This document shows, piece by piece, positions 8,054 through 16,902 of a stretch of 64,000 nt of DNA. Within the stretch, counting starts at the first letter, position 1, and every line of letters begins with the position of its first letter. Below the pieces are notes generated by a model, which was not told the origin of the DNA, made no database searches, and saw only the letters and a program-made list of their open reading frames with translations. The DNA is from DASVTR01 sp033855775 (GTDB taxonomy: Bacteria > Acidobacteriota > Blastocatellia > Pyrinomonadales > Pyrinomonadaceae). The position numbers and the translations under genes are program-made. The stretch is from positions 40,229-104,228 of the forward strand of contig JAWVFT010000140.1 in assembly GCA_033855775.1 (NCBI GenBank), given 5' to 3'.

Positions 8054-9295
8054 TTAACGTTGAAAGCCGAGCGGCTGCAATGGACGCGGGGCCGTGCCTT
8101 CGAAGAACCAGCTTGCGCCGACCTTCAAACGGTGATGCCACGTCGGGAGGCGAGCGGTGTAGAGCGTGAAGCGCGCCTGTCGCGCCAGCGCGCCGCCGAA
8201 GGTCGCGTTGCCGCTCATCACCGCCGCGCGCTCGAAGCCTAAGCTAAGGGCCTCGCCCATTTCAGCGAAGTGTTTGGTCTGCAACTCGCGCCCGCCGAGC
8301 AACGCCTTCACGTTCTTCGACGCGAGGCTCGCTTCCTGATAAGCAAGCTGCGCCGTTCCGGCCAGACGCGGGCTGGCATCATCCACAAATGCTATATCGC
8401 CAAGAGCGAAGACGCGCTCCTGCCCGCGCACGCGCAAGGTCGGCTCGACGACGATGAGGCCGCGCTTGTTCTTCTCCAGGTTCAATCTTTCAATCAGCGG
8501 ATTGACGCGGACGCCCGCCGTCCAGACGACCGCCGCCGCTTCCAGTTGTTGCTGCGCGCCGTCGTGTTCAATCGTCAAGCCGTTATCCGCGACGCTGACG
8601 ACGCGCGTCTTCGTGTGGACATCAACGCGCGCTTCCTTCAAGGCTTCTTCGACGTAGACGCGAAGCTCTTCGCCCATGCCGGGGACGATTTGCTCGCTCA
8701 TCTCGATGACCATCACGCGCGGCGTTCCTCTGAGCGCGCGACGTGTGAAGGCGTCGTGCAGAAGGTCTGACATCTTGGTCGCCAGTTCGACGCCGCTCGC
8801 GCCGCCGCCGACGATGGCGAAGGTCAGAGCGCGCTGCGTGTCCTGCGGGGCGAGGTCTGGCGGCACGCGGTCTAATGCTTCAATCATTCGCTGGCGCAGG
8901 GCGTCCGCGTCGGCCAGCTTGCGGAAGGGCATCGAGTGTTCTTCCGCGCCGGGGATGTTCCAGTAGTTGGTGATGCTGCCGACGGCCAGGACCAGCACGT
9001 CGTAAGCGATGCGGCGGTCGCGCCCTTTGACGGCGACTTCGCGCGCTTCCAAATCAACTTCCGCCGCCTCGCCTTTGATGAAACGAATCTCGTCGCTGAG
9101 CAGTTCTTTGTAGGTCGGGGCGATGTGCCACGCTTCGACCTCGCCGCTCAAATATTCGTAGAGCATCGGCGTCAGCAGAAAGTGGTCTTCGCCGCTGATG
9201 AGCGTGACTTCGCCCTGACCCGCAAGGTCGAGGGCCGTGAAAAGGCCGCCGAAGCCGCCGCCGATGATGACAATGCGTGCCTGTTGTTGTGCCAT
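8054..9295 (-). CDS. Type II NADH dehydrogenase (NDH-2-like FAD/NAD oxidoreductase)
   Basis: NDH-2 enzymes pass electrons from NADH through FAD to membrane quinone without pumping protons. Two Rossmann motifs are visible: RIVIIGGGFGGLFTALDLA at the N-terminus for FAD and FAIVGGGASGVELATKM near residue 165 for NAD(P)H. Later come VWTAGVRVNPLIE and the FAD-contacting VFALGDIAF. I start the gene at the ATG at 9293-9295 (MAQQQARIVII), because the 22 extra residues of the longest frame precede the conserved fold. The protein has 413 residues. No transmembrane helix is seen, as is normal for this membrane-associated family. Confidence 0.9.
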   Translation of the reverse strand: MAQQQARIVIIGGGFGGLFTALDLAGQGEVTLISGEDHFLLTPMLYEYLSGEVEAWHIAPTYKELLSDEIRFIKGEAAEVDLEAREVAVKGRDRRIAYDVLVLAVGSITNYWNIPGAEEHSMPFRKLADADALRQRMIEALDRVPPDLAPQDTQRALTFAIVGGGASGVELATKMSDLLHDAFTRRALRGTPRVMVIEMSEQIVPGMGEELRVYVEEALKEARVDVHTKTRVVSVADNGLTIEHDGAQQQLEAAAVVWTAGVRVNPLIERLNLEKNKRGLIVVEPTLRVRGQERVFALGDIAFVDDASPRLAGTAQLAYQEASLASKNVKALLGGRELQTKHFAEMGEALSLGFERAAVMSGNATFGGALARQARFTLYTARLPTWHHRLKVGASWFFEGTAPRPLQPLGFQR

Positions 9296-9530
9296 ACGTT
9301 CACCTGTTTCGGAAGTTTTCGCGCCCGCCGATAGTAGCATAGCGAAACGATGAACGGGCAAGCCCGCGCGCGTGGGGATGCCGAAGGCGCGATGAAGGGC
9401 AAGCTCTTCGTCGTTGCTCGTTCATTGATGGCGCGCATCCTTCGTCGCTGCTCGTTGATGCTTGAGCGCGGCGCGCTTCGGCGTTTGAGGTTGACGTGGT
9501 TGAGGGCGCAGAAGGAGCCTGATAAATATC

Positions 9531-9559
9531 TTGACAGCCTGTTATGCCTCTAGTATGGT
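9531..9559 (+). promoter_or_regulatory. Strong sigma70-type promoter upstream of the hybrid kinase
   Basis: A perfect TTGACA (9531-9536) and TATGGT (9554-9559) are separated by exactly 17 bases, placing transcription start near 9566. This leaves a leader of about 155 nt before the kinase ATG. Confidence 0.7.
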
Positions 9560-9565
9560 CATCTT

Positions 9566-9720
9566 TCACCAGTTGGCCCTGTCTGATGACCGGCTCGGCA
9601 AGGAAACGACCAGCGCCTAAACCTTAGCCCCACGTAAATCTGCCCGGATCCTAGTTCGCTTTTGGCCGCCGTCCGACGCCACTTTGCCCGCGTCAAGTTA
9701 CTGAAGGTAAGGAATCAGGT
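9566..9720 (+). other. 155-nt untranslated leader of the hybrid kinase
   Basis: No ORF is supported in this stretch between the inferred transcription start and the ATG at 9721. It holds GGCTCGGCAAGGAAACGACC and other GC-rich segments that could fold, but no riboswitch class is recognised. The remainder of the intergenic region (9296-9530) contains only a loose direct repeat (CTTCGTCGTTGCTCG at about 9408 and a similar copy at about 9440). Confidence 0.4.
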
Positions 9721-11901
9721 ATGTCTACCGCGTTGAAAACTTCGCTCTGGACAAAACTCGTGCTGGCGCTCGCGCTCCTGTTCATCCTTTGGAGTCTCTC
9801 GCTGCTGGTTTCCATCAACGGGCCGCAAGGGGGCGCAGGCTGGCAGTTGAATCTGCTGGTCGTCGTCTCCTGCCTGCTGGTCGTCGCCCTCGCCTTTCTG
9901 CTGAACCGATTTCAACGCGACCTCCTGGGGCGCAAGCTGTCGCAGCTTGAGTTGCAGCAGGAGCGCGACTTCGGCAAGGCTGTCTTTGAGACGGTCAGCG
10001 CCATCGTCATCGTGTTAGACCGGCAGGGGCGCATCGTTCGCTTTAATCGCGCCTGCGAGCAATTGACCGGCTACGCCTTCGCGGAGGTCGAGGGGCGAGT
10101 CTTCTGGGAGTTGTTCGTCCCGCCGGATAAGGTCGAGTTGGTCAAGTCTATCTTCTGGAGCCTGCTGGCCGGAGAGTACCCGGAAGAGCACGAGAGCCAC
10201 TGGATTAGGAAAGACGGGCAGGCGCGTTTAATCAGTTGGTCGAACACGGTTCTGCCCGGCGAAGACGGCGAGCCGGAATACGTCATCGGCACGGGGCAGG
10301 ACATCAGCGAGCGCGAGTCTTCGGAAGCGGCCCTGCGCGAGAGCAACAACGTCCTGCGCGCCGTGACGGAGGGAACGCCCGACGCCATCTTCGTCAAAGA
10401 CTTGGAAGGCCGCTATATCATGGTCAACTCGGCGTTCGCAGGTTTCCTTGGCAAGTCAACCGCGGAGATTACAGGCAAGAGCGACACGGAGCTTTACTTG
10501 CCGGAGACGGCCCGCCAGTTTATCGCGGACGACAGGCAAGTGCTCTCGACCGGGGAGACGCGCACCTTCGAGGGCGTGGCGCGCGGGCCGGACATCACGC
10601 AGATGTACTTAGTGACGAAGGCCGTCTACCGCGACCATCAGGGCGAGGGCATAGGCATCATCGGCATCTCGCACGACATCACGGAACGCAAGCGCGCCGA
10701 AGAGCAGCGCATCGCGTTTGCGCGCGAGCAGCAGGCGCGCAAGGATGCAGAGGAAGCCAATCGCATCAAGGATGAATTTTTAACGACGCTCTCGCATGAG
10801 TTGCGCACGCCTTTGACTTCCATTCTGGGCTGGACGCAGTTGCTCAACACGGGCCAGCTGGACAAAGGGAAGAGCGCGCGCGCCCTTGAAGTCATCGAGC
10901 GCAACGCCAGAGCGCAGCGACAGTTGATAGACGACCTGTTGGACATTTCGCGCATCGTCACCGGCAAGATTCGCCTTGACGCGCGCCCGACCAACCTCGC
11001 GCTCATCATCGAAGCCGCAGTTGATTCGGTGCGCCCGGTCGCGGCGTCCAGAAAGATTCAGTTGCAGTTGGCTCTCGAAGCGCGCGGCGTCAAGGTTGAG
11101 GGCGACCAGCATCGCTTGCAGCAGGTCATCTGGAACCTGTTGGCCAACTCTTTGAAGTTTACGCCCGAAGATGGGCGCATCGAAGTGCGCCTGACGCGCG
11201 CGGGCGGCGAGGCGCGCATCAGCATCTCGGACACGGGCGACGGCATCAGCCCCGAATTTCTGCCCTACGTCTTCGACCGCTTTCGTCAGGCCAATAGCTC
11301 CACGACGCGCGAGCATAGCGGGCTTGGCGTCGGGCTGGCTCTGGTCAAGTATCTGGTGAAACTGCACGGCGGGACGGCCTCTGTCGAGAGTCCCGGCGAA
11401 GGCTTGGGGACGACCTTCATCATCAACCTGCCCTTGATTCCCGAACAGCAAGCGGAAGCGAGCGCGCCCCCCGTCAACATTGAAGCGACGCCCGCCATCT
11501 GTCTCGAAGAGATAGATGGCTTGCGCGTGCTGGTGGTTGACGACGACGTTGACTCCTGCGAAATCATCGCGCTGGCTTTGAGAAAGTGCGGCGTCGAAGT
11601 CCGTTCGGCCAACTCCGCCGCCGAAGCCCTCAAAGCTATGGAACACTGGTCGCCGGAACTCCTGCTGAGCGACATAGGGATGCCGGACGAGGACGGCTAC
11701 GACTTGCTGCGACAGGTCAGGCTGCTGCCGCCGGAGCGCGGAGGCCGGATTCCGGCCATCGCCCTGACCGCCTACGCCACGGACGCAGACCGCGAACGCG
11801 CCCTCGCCGCGGGCTTTCAACGGCACGTCGTCAAGCCCGTCGAACTGAAAGAACTGGCCGAAGCCGTGGCCAATCTCGCCGGGAAAACCCGCAAAGTCTG
11901 A
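9721..11901 (+). CDS. Hybrid sensor histidine kinase with two PAS domains and a receiver
   Basis: The 726-residue membrane kinase is predicted to sense a signal and pass phosphate from histidine to its own receiver. Two transmembrane helices lie at about 13-33 and 43-63. PAS1 is at about 80-200 (LDRQGRIVRFNRACEQLTGY) and PAS2 at about 205-330 (VKDLEGRYIMVNSAF). HisKA follows with SHELRTPLTSILGW (phospho-His near 359), then HATPase_c (N box NLLANSLKF, G boxes DTGDGI and GLGVGLALVKYLV). The receiver begins near 600 (VLVVDDD) with phospho-Asp in LLSDIGMPDEDGYD near 650. No separate response regulator or output gene is adjacent. It has its own promoter. Confidence 0.93.
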   Translation: MSTALKTSLWTKLVLALALLFILWSLSLLVSINGPQGGAGWQLNLLVVVSCLLVVALAFLLNRFQRDLLGRKLSQLELQQERDFGKAVFETVSAIVIVLDRQGRIVRFNRACEQLTGYAFAEVEGRVFWELFVPPDKVELVKSIFWSLLAGEYPEEHESHWIRKDGQARLISWSNTVLPGEDGEPEYVIGTGQDISERESSEAALRESNNVLRAVTEGTPDAIFVKDLEGRYIMVNSAFAGFLGKSTAEITGKSDTELYLPETARQFIADDRQVLSTGETRTFEGVARGPDITQMYLVTKAVYRDHQGEGIGIIGISHDITERKRAEEQRIAFAREQQARKDAEEANRIKDEFLTTLSHELRTPLTSILGWTQLLNTGQLDKGKSARALEVIERNARAQRQLIDDLLDISRIVTGKIRLDARPTNLALIIEAAVDSVRPVAASRKIQLQLALEARGVKVEGDQHRLQQVIWNLLANSLKFTPEDGRIEVRLTRAGGEARISISDTGDGISPEFLPYVFDRFRQANSSTTREHSGLGVGLALVKYLVKLHGGTASVESPGEGLGTTFIINLPLIPEQQAEASAPPVNIEATPAICLEEIDGLRVLVVDDDVDSCEIIALALRKCGVEVRSANSAAEALKAMEHWSPELLLSDIGMPDEDGYDLLRQVRLLPPERGGRIPAIALTAYATDADRERALAAGFQRHVVKPVELKELAEAVANLAGKTRKV

Positions 11902-11941
11902 AGCCGCAACTATCTCATCCGGCCAACATAAAACTCCGAAC

Positions 11942-11962
11942 AGCCTGACAGCCAGGCTTTCT
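11942..11962 (+). terminator. Weak hairpin after the hybrid kinase
   Basis: AGCCTG (11942-11947) pairs with CAGGCT (11953-11958) around a five-base loop, followed by TTCT. The stem is short and the U-tract poor. Confidence 0.35.
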
Positions 11963-12014
11963 ACTGACTTTCAGCCCTTCCCGCCCGCGTTCGCCTTCTG
12001 TCAGCCGGGCGCGC

Positions 12015-12043
12015 TGGACAGTTCGCCGCCGCCCATGTTAAAT
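12015..12043 (+). promoter_or_regulatory. Putative promoter and GC-hairpin leader of rpsO
   Basis: TGGACA (12015-12020) and TTAAAT (12038-12043) are 17 bases apart. The following ~70-nt leader contains GCGGTTTGCCGC and a second GCGG-rich segment that could form hairpins. S15 represses its own mRNA through structured leaders in several bacteria, but the specific S15 site is not identifiable by eye. Confidence 0.5.
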
Positions 12044-12120
12044 TCCAGCGTCTTTACACTTTAGCGGTTTGCCGCAAGCGGTGCGGTTTACTGCGGTCTG
12101 GGAGGGCCATCAAGAGCTTT

Positions 12121-12390
12121 ATGGCAACAGCCAAAGAAACGAAAGAGAAGATTTTAGCGGATTTCCGCACTCACGAAAGTGATACGGGTTCACCACAGGT
12201 GCAAATTGCCTTGCTTAGCCAGCGCATTAACGAACTGACCGAGCATTTCAAGACGCATAAGAAAGATAACCACTCGCGGCGCGGGCTGCTCAAGATGGTC
12301 TCGCAGCGCAGGAGCTTGCTGGATTACCTCAAGCGCATAAATATCGAGCGCTATCATGAGGTGGTCAGCCGTCTCGGCCTGCGTCGTTAA
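12121..12390 (+). CDS. rpsO: 30S ribosomal protein S15
   Basis: S15 binds the central domain of 16S rRNA early in 30S assembly. At 89 residues it has the exact family length, with the signature blocks FRTHESDTGSPQVQIALLSQ, LTEHFKTHKKDNHSRRGLL, VSQRRSLLDYLK and YHEVVSRLGLRR. The usual rpsO-pnp gene order is kept, although almost 400 bases separate the two here. Confidence 0.98.
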   Translation: MATAKETKEKILADFRTHESDTGSPQVQIALLSQRINELTEHFKTHKKDNHSRRGLLKMVSQRRSLLDYLKRINIERYHEVVSRLGLRR

Positions 12391-12785
12391 GGGCGCAGCC
12401 CGCCGGGAAGGCTTGAGCCGGAATCCTGACAAGCAAGTTTGGAGAGAAGTCTTCGATTCTCTGACAAAGCCCGCGTCTAACGAAGAGCTTGCGGCAGTGC
12501 CGAACGTGACGGCGATGACTAACACAAGCAGACGCGCATTAACCTGAGCAGAACTCAAAGGCGGCATGAGCTTCACGACCAGCGTGGCTTTGCCGCCTTT
12601 ACTGTTATCGCCAGCCGCATCCACCAGAACAATGCCGGACAGGAACGCGCCTCACGTAGCGCGACTCCCAAAGCCCGGCCAGATTATTAGTCTAAACACC
12701 GAACGCCGGGCGGATGAGACGCCCGCGGCCTGCTCCCCGAAGTCCAAACGAGCAGCGGTTCAGAGTCCGAAGGAGACAAAAAATT
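12391..12785 (+). other. Long rpsO-pnp intergenic region
   Basis: This 395-base gap holds no convincing coding region; the frames running through it lack family resemblance and start signals. The only clear element is the hairpin at 12557-12600. Just before pnp lies a good ribosome-binding site, GAAGGAG, nine bases before the ATG. A separate pnp promoter or an RNase III-type processing site could sit here, but none is recognisable by eye. Confidence 0.4.
12557..12602 (+). terminator. Hairpin between rpsO and pnp
   Basis: AAAGGCGGCA (12557-12566) and TGCCGCCTTT (12591-12600) form a perfect 10-bp stem around a 24-base loop. It is either an rpsO terminator or a processing stem ahead of pnp. Confidence 0.55.
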
Positions 12786-14924
12786 ATGGCAGTCAAGAAA
12801 TATCTCAAAGAGTCAATCAAACTGGGCGAAAGAGAACTGACGGTCGAAACCGGAAGAGTCGCCAAGCAGGCGAACGGCTCGGTCGTCGTCCGCTACGGCG
12901 ACACGATGGTGCTTGTAGCGGCGGTCGCTTCCAATTCACCCCGCGAAGGCATTGATTTCTTCCCGCTCACCATCGAGTACCGCGAATCGAACTACGCCGC
13001 CGGGCGCATCCCCGGCAACTACTTCCGCCGCGAAGGACGCCCCAACGAAAAGGAAGTCATCACGGCGCGCTGCATTGACCGTCCCTGCCGCCCCCTCTTC
13101 ACCGAAGGCTTCAGGAACGAAACACAGGTCGTCGCCACCGTCGTCTCCGCAGACCCCGACAACGACCCGGATGTCGTCGCCATCACCGGCGCCAGTTGCG
13201 CTCTCTATCTCTCAGACATTCCGTTCCCCACTCCGATTGCGGGCGTGAGAGTCGGCCTCGTCGATGGTCGCTACATCATCAACCCGACCTACGACGAGCG
13301 GCGCGAGTCGCGCTTGAACCTCGTCGTCGCCGGGACGGAAGAGGCCATCGTGATGGTCGAGGCGGGCGCGCAGGAAGTCACGGAAGAGATTATGGTCGAA
13401 GCCCTGATGCTCGCCCACAAGGAGATTAACCGCCTCTGCCGCTGGCAGAAGGAACTCTACAAAGCTCTCGACATCAAGAAGCGCGAAGTCACTCCGCCCG
13501 CGCTCAACGAAGAGATGCTCGGCGAAATCGAGCGCAACTACACAGACCGCCTGCGCGCCGCGCTCGACACCACGCAGCAGGACAAGATATCGTCCTACGC
13601 CGCCGTTGATGCCCTCAAGAAAGAGGTCGTCGAATCCTATCCCGAAGACCAGCCCGAACAGCGACAGATGGCCAAGAAGATTTACGACCATCTCAAGGAA
13701 ACCATCTTCCGCGACGACATCCTCAACAAACGTCGTCGTCCAGATGGCCGTCGCTTCTCGGAGATTCGCAACATTACGTGCGAGGTCGGCTGGCTGCCGC
13801 GCGTTCACGGCTCGGCCCTCTTCACGCGCGGCGAGACGCAGGCTCTCGTCACCACCACGCTCGGCACCAAAGACGACGAGCAGTTCATAGACGACATCGA
13901 AAAGGGCGAAGTCAAGCGCCGCTTCCTGCTCCACTACAACTTCCCGCACTACTCGGTCGGCGAGGTCGGGCGCTTCGGCTCATCCTCCCGCCGCGAGATT
14001 GGTCACGGCGCTCTCGCGCGCCGCGCCATCGAACCCGTCCTGCCCGAAGAGAGCGAGTTTCCCTACACCTTGCGCATCGTCTCGGACATCACCGAATCCA
14101 ACGGCTCAAGCTCCATGGCTTCCATCTGCGGCGGCGTCCTGTCGTTGATGGACGCGGGCGTTCCCTTGAAAGCTCCTGTCGCGGGTGTTGCGATGGGCCT
14201 CGTGATGGAGGGCAACAAGTACGCGATTTTGACGGACATCGCCGGAGCCGAAGACCACTACGGCGACATGGACTTTAAGGTCGCAGGCACCGAGGAAGGC
14301 ATCACCGCCCTGCAAATGGACATCAAGATTGGCGGCATCAACGCGCAAATCATGTCCGAAGCCCTCGACCAGGCCAAGAAGGGACGGCTCTACATTCTCG
14401 CCGCCATGGAGAAGACCATCAGTGAGCCGCGCGCAGAGATTGCTCCGTATGCTCCGAGAATTATCCAAATCAAGATTAACCCGGACAAAATCCGCGATGT
14501 CATCGGGCCGGGCGGCAAGATGATTCGCTCCATCGTCGAAGCGACCGGCGCGAAGATTGACGTGGAAGACGACGGCACGGTTTCCATCGCTTCCGCTGAC
14601 GGAGCGGCGGCGCAGGCCGCTATAGACAAGATTCGCGGCCTCACTGCCGAAGCCGAAATCGGGGCCAACTACCTCGGCACGGTTTCAAGAATCGTTGACT
14701 TCGGCGCTTTCGTCGAAATCTTTCCGGGCACGGACGGCCTGCTGCACATCTCGGAAATCGCCGACCGCAGGGTCAAGGATGTGCGCGACGAGTTGAAGGA
14801 AGGCCAGCAGATTATGGTCAAGTGCATCGGCAAGGAAGGCAACAAGATTAAGCTTTCCAGAAAGGCCGTCCTGCGCGACGAAAAGCAGAAGACCGAAGCC
14901 GCCGGTGGAGTCGAAGGCGACTAG
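12786..14924 (+). CDS. pnp: Polyribonucleotide nucleotidyltransferase (PNPase)
   Basis: PNPase degrades RNA 3'-to-5' by phosphorolysis and is a core degradosome component. The ATG at 12786 is preferred over an upstream frame extension because GAAGGAG precedes it and MAVKKYLKES fits the family N-terminus. The product has 712 residues. Domain order is RNase PH-1 (VVRYGDTMVLVAAV), a helical linker, RNase PH-2 (GSALFTRGETQALVTTTLGT, then SDITESNGSSSMAS), KH (IRDVIGPGGKMIRSIVEATG) and S1 (YLGTVSRIVDFGAFVEIFPG). All are complete. Confidence 0.98.
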   Translation: MAVKKYLKESIKLGERELTVETGRVAKQANGSVVVRYGDTMVLVAAVASNSPREGIDFFPLTIEYRESNYAAGRIPGNYFRREGRPNEKEVITARCIDRPCRPLFTEGFRNETQVVATVVSADPDNDPDVVAITGASCALYLSDIPFPTPIAGVRVGLVDGRYIINPTYDERRESRLNLVVAGTEEAIVMVEAGAQEVTEEIMVEALMLAHKEINRLCRWQKELYKALDIKKREVTPPALNEEMLGEIERNYTDRLRAALDTTQQDKISSYAAVDALKKEVVESYPEDQPEQRQMAKKIYDHLKETIFRDDILNKRRRPDGRRFSEIRNITCEVGWLPRVHGSALFTRGETQALVTTTLGTKDDEQFIDDIEKGEVKRRFLLHYNFPHYSVGEVGRFGSSSRREIGHGALARRAIEPVLPEESEFPYTLRIVSDITESNGSSSMASICGGVLSLMDAGVPLKAPVAGVAMGLVMEGNKYAILTDIAGAEDHYGDMDFKVAGTEEGITALQMDIKIGGINAQIMSEALDQAKKGRLYILAAMEKTISEPRAEIAPYAPRIIQIKINPDKIRDVIGPGGKMIRSIVEATGAKIDVEDDGTVSIASADGAAAQAAIDKIRGLTAEAEIGANYLGTVSRIVDFGAFVEIFPGTDGLLHISEIADRRVKDVRDELKEGQQIMVKCIGKEGNKIKLSRKAVLRDEKQKTEAAGGVEGD

Positions 14925-14941
14925 CCCCTGGGCCGCAGCTT

Positions 14942-15015
14942 GGAAGGGCCGAAGGCGAGAGCGAGGCCGAGCCAGCCTCGCTTTCGCTTTCGACCCTTCC
15001 GCTTTTGCTTTTTTT
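14942..15015 (+). terminator. Long rho-independent terminator after pnp
   Basis: GGAAGGGCCGAAGGCGAGAG... (14942-14967) pairs with a near-complementary arm ending ACCCTTCC at 15000, followed by GCTTTTGCTTTTTTT. The stem is about 25 bp with few mismatches. Confidence 0.85.
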
Positions 15016-15016
15016 G

Positions 15017-15046
15017 TTGACAGGAAAGGGCAAAGGCGGGTTTAAT
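15017..15046 (+). promoter_or_regulatory. Putative promoter of the PEP-CTERM/PEGA operon
   Basis: A perfect TTGACA (15017-15022) and TTTAAT (15041-15046) are spaced by 18 bases, directly after the pnp terminator. The ~200-nt leader that follows contains a stem of GAAAGAAGAAAGC with GCTTTCTCTTTC (about 15095-15134), possibly regulatory. Otherwise the 14925-15255 gap holds nothing more. Confidence 0.55.
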
Positions 15047-15255
15047 TCGTCACTGAAATTGGAAAACGGACATTATTAGGCATCTCTTTCTAGCGAAAGA
15101 AGAAAGCCTGAGTCGAGTCGCTTTCTCTTTCGTGCCGGTTTTAAACAGACAAATTTCGTTCAGTTCGACTTCAAGTCAACCGATTTGTTATTCTGTAACT
15201 CTGGGTGTCAAGCATGTTTGCTTACAGGTTAAAACGGAAAGGTTCAATAAGAGAG

Positions 15256-15876
15256 ATGAGGAACAGAGCTTTCCGTCCCATCGCCATAATGCTCGGCCTG
15301 TTGCTCGTGGCCTCGGTGCCTGCTCAGGCCGGCCCCGTCACACTGGCCGACGTGATTCAACTCATCAGCGGCAGCCCGCGCAACGGCGGACAAGCCCCGC
15401 AAATGCAATTGCGTTACGCGCAGGAAGACAAAACACAGAAGAGCAGTTCGACCCCGACTTCAAACGCTTCTTCTTCTTCCGCTTCTTCAGAGCAGCAAGG
15501 CGGCGGCGACATCTCGCCGCAGCAGGATTCTACGGCCACACCGCAAACGCAGGCCCAGACCGAAGAGGTCGGCGAGATTGAAGTGGGCAATTGCGATTGC
15601 GGCGAGTTGCCGGACGAAATCGTAGAGCTTCCGGGCCATCGAAACTTCCTGCCCTTCCTGCCGCTCATCGGATTAGTCTGCGTCACAGGCATCTGCACTC
15701 CCGGTGACGACGAGCAGCCGCCGCCGACGCCGACGCCGACTCCGCCCAACACGCCCGTGCCTGAGCCTGCGACGCTCTTTCTCTTCGGCTCAAGCCTCGC
15801 GGCTTTCGGCGCCGGAGCGCGCCGCCGCCACGCCCGCGCCAAACTCGCTCAACAAGCGAACATCACGGAGGGCTAA
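15256..15876 (+). CDS. PEP-CTERM sorting-domain secreted protein
   Basis: The protein is predicted to be exported and processed at the membrane by an exosortase. I start at the ATG at 15256 (MRNRAFRPIAIMLGLLLVAS), which has AAGAGAG just upstream; earlier in-frame codons lack one. The signal peptide ends at about residue 25 (VPAQAG). A Ser/Thr/Gln-rich low-complexity middle follows (residues 60-110), then a short cysteine pair (NCDCGELPDE), and a C-terminal PEP-CTERM tail: VPEPATLFLFGSSLAAFGAG plus an Arg-rich end. The partner exosortase is not in the window. The PEGA protein gene starts six bases after its stop. Confidence 0.88.
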   Translation: MRNRAFRPIAIMLGLLLVASVPAQAGPVTLADVIQLISGSPRNGGQAPQMQLRYAQEDKTQKSSSTPTSNASSSSASSEQQGGGDISPQQDSTATPQTQAQTEEVGEIEVGNCDCGELPDEIVELPGHRNFLPFLPLIGLVCVTGICTPGDDEQPPPTPTPTPPNTPVPEPATLFLFGSSLAAFGAGARRRHARAKLAQQANITEG

Positions 15877-15881
15877 ATCAC

Positions 15882-16898
15882 ATGACAAGAATAAACATCA
15901 AATGTGCTTTCGCTCTCGTCCTGATGCTCGCCTGCTCTTTCTCCGTGGCCGAGGCCGCGAAGAAGAAGACCAAAGCGGTCAGGCCGACTTACGGGCGCGT
16001 CGAAGTGACTTCCAATCCGGCGGGCTACCCGATTCTCGTCAACGGCAAACAGGTGGCGACGACTGCCACCGATTCGGCCAGCGCGCAGCCCATTGACCTG
16101 CAACCCGGCACCTACACCATCGAAGTTCTTTTCCCGAACAAGACGCACAAGCAGGTTGTCGATGTGGTCGCCGGAAAGCGCCACTGCATCTGCCTGAGCT
16201 ATACCAAGCGCGTTATCACAAGGCCGTGCCCGTATCCGGTCAACGTCTCCGCCCCGACCAGCGTGGCCGAAGGCGACTTGATTACCTTTAGCTCCGATGT
16301 CAGCTACGGCGGCTCGTCGGCCCTGAACTACACGTGGACGATTAGCCCCGCCGGAGCCAAGATTGTCAGAGGCTCAGGGACGCCGACCATCACGGTTGAC
16401 ACCAGCGGCCTCGGCGGACAACCCGTGTCGGCCATCATCGTCGTCGACGACGGCTCAGGCGACCGCTCATGCCGCCAGTCGGCCCGCGCCACCACGGATG
16501 TCATCAAGCCGCCTGAGGCTGTCATCTTCGACCGCGTGCCGCCCGTCACTTATGACGACCTGAAGGCGCGTCTCGACAACCTGGCTATCGAGTTGCAGAA
16601 CACGCCGACCGCGCAGGGCTACATCTTCGTCTACACCGCGCCGTCGAGCCGCCCCGGCCAGTACGAGCGTCTCTCCAAGCGCGTCTCGGACTACCTGACC
16701 CAGAAGCGGCAGATTGATTCGAGCCGTCTGGTGATTCTCAACGGCGGCAACCGCGAAACGGACTTCTACGAGTTCTGGATTGTGCCGCAGGGAGCGCGTC
16801 CGCCGCAGGCGACGCCCGGCGTCTCAAGCAATTACACGCCGACCACCGAGACGCCGACCGACACGCGCCGCACACGCCGCACGCGCCGCGACGACTAG
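15882..16898 (+). CDS. Secreted PEGA / Ig-like protein with OmpA-like C-terminal region
   Basis: The 338-residue protein has a signal peptide (LVLMLACSFSVAEA) and then a PEGA-type beta domain at about 35-105 (YGRVEVTSNPAGYPILVNGK, then LQPGTYTIEVLFPN). A PKD/Ig-like domain follows at about 115-205 (PTSVAEGDLITFSSDVSYGG). The C-terminal domain at about 225-305 (YIFVYTAPSSRPGQYERLSK, then YLTQKRQIDSSRLVILNGG) resembles the periplasmic fold seen near OmpA domains. The tail is Thr/Arg-rich and ends in repeated TRRTRR. PEGA domains usually bind surface or polymeric components. It forms an operon with the PEP-CTERM gene, so a joint cell-envelope or extracellular role is inferred. Confidence 0.8.
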   Translation: MTRINIKCAFALVLMLACSFSVAEAAKKKTKAVRPTYGRVEVTSNPAGYPILVNGKQVATTATDSASAQPIDLQPGTYTIEVLFPNKTHKQVVDVVAGKRHCICLSYTKRVITRPCPYPVNVSAPTSVAEGDLITFSSDVSYGGSSALNYTWTISPAGAKIVRGSGTPTITVDTSGLGGQPVSAIIVVDDGSGDRSCRQSARATTDVIKPPEAVIFDRVPPVTYDDLKARLDNLAIELQNTPTAQGYIFVYTAPSSRPGQYERLSKRVSDYLTQKRQIDSSRLVILNGGNRETDFYEFWIVPQGARPPQATPGVSSNYTPTTETPTDTRRTRRTRRDD

Positions 16899-16902
16899 AG
16901 CC

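Noticed and set aside
9362..9553. Plus-strand 67-residue ORF between the NADH dehydrogenase and the hybrid kinase
   Set aside because: No ribosome-binding site or family resemblance; Arg-rich composition typical of random frames, and it overlaps the kinase promoter.
9566..9720. Riboswitch (c-di-GMP or glycine type) in the kinase leader
   Set aside because: GGAAACGACC and GC-rich segments were compared with remembered consensus cores and do not match in order or spacing.
10780..11826. 348-residue minus-strand frame opposite the hybrid kinase
   Set aside because: Shadow frame without motifs; the kinase and receiver motifs on the plus strand are complete.
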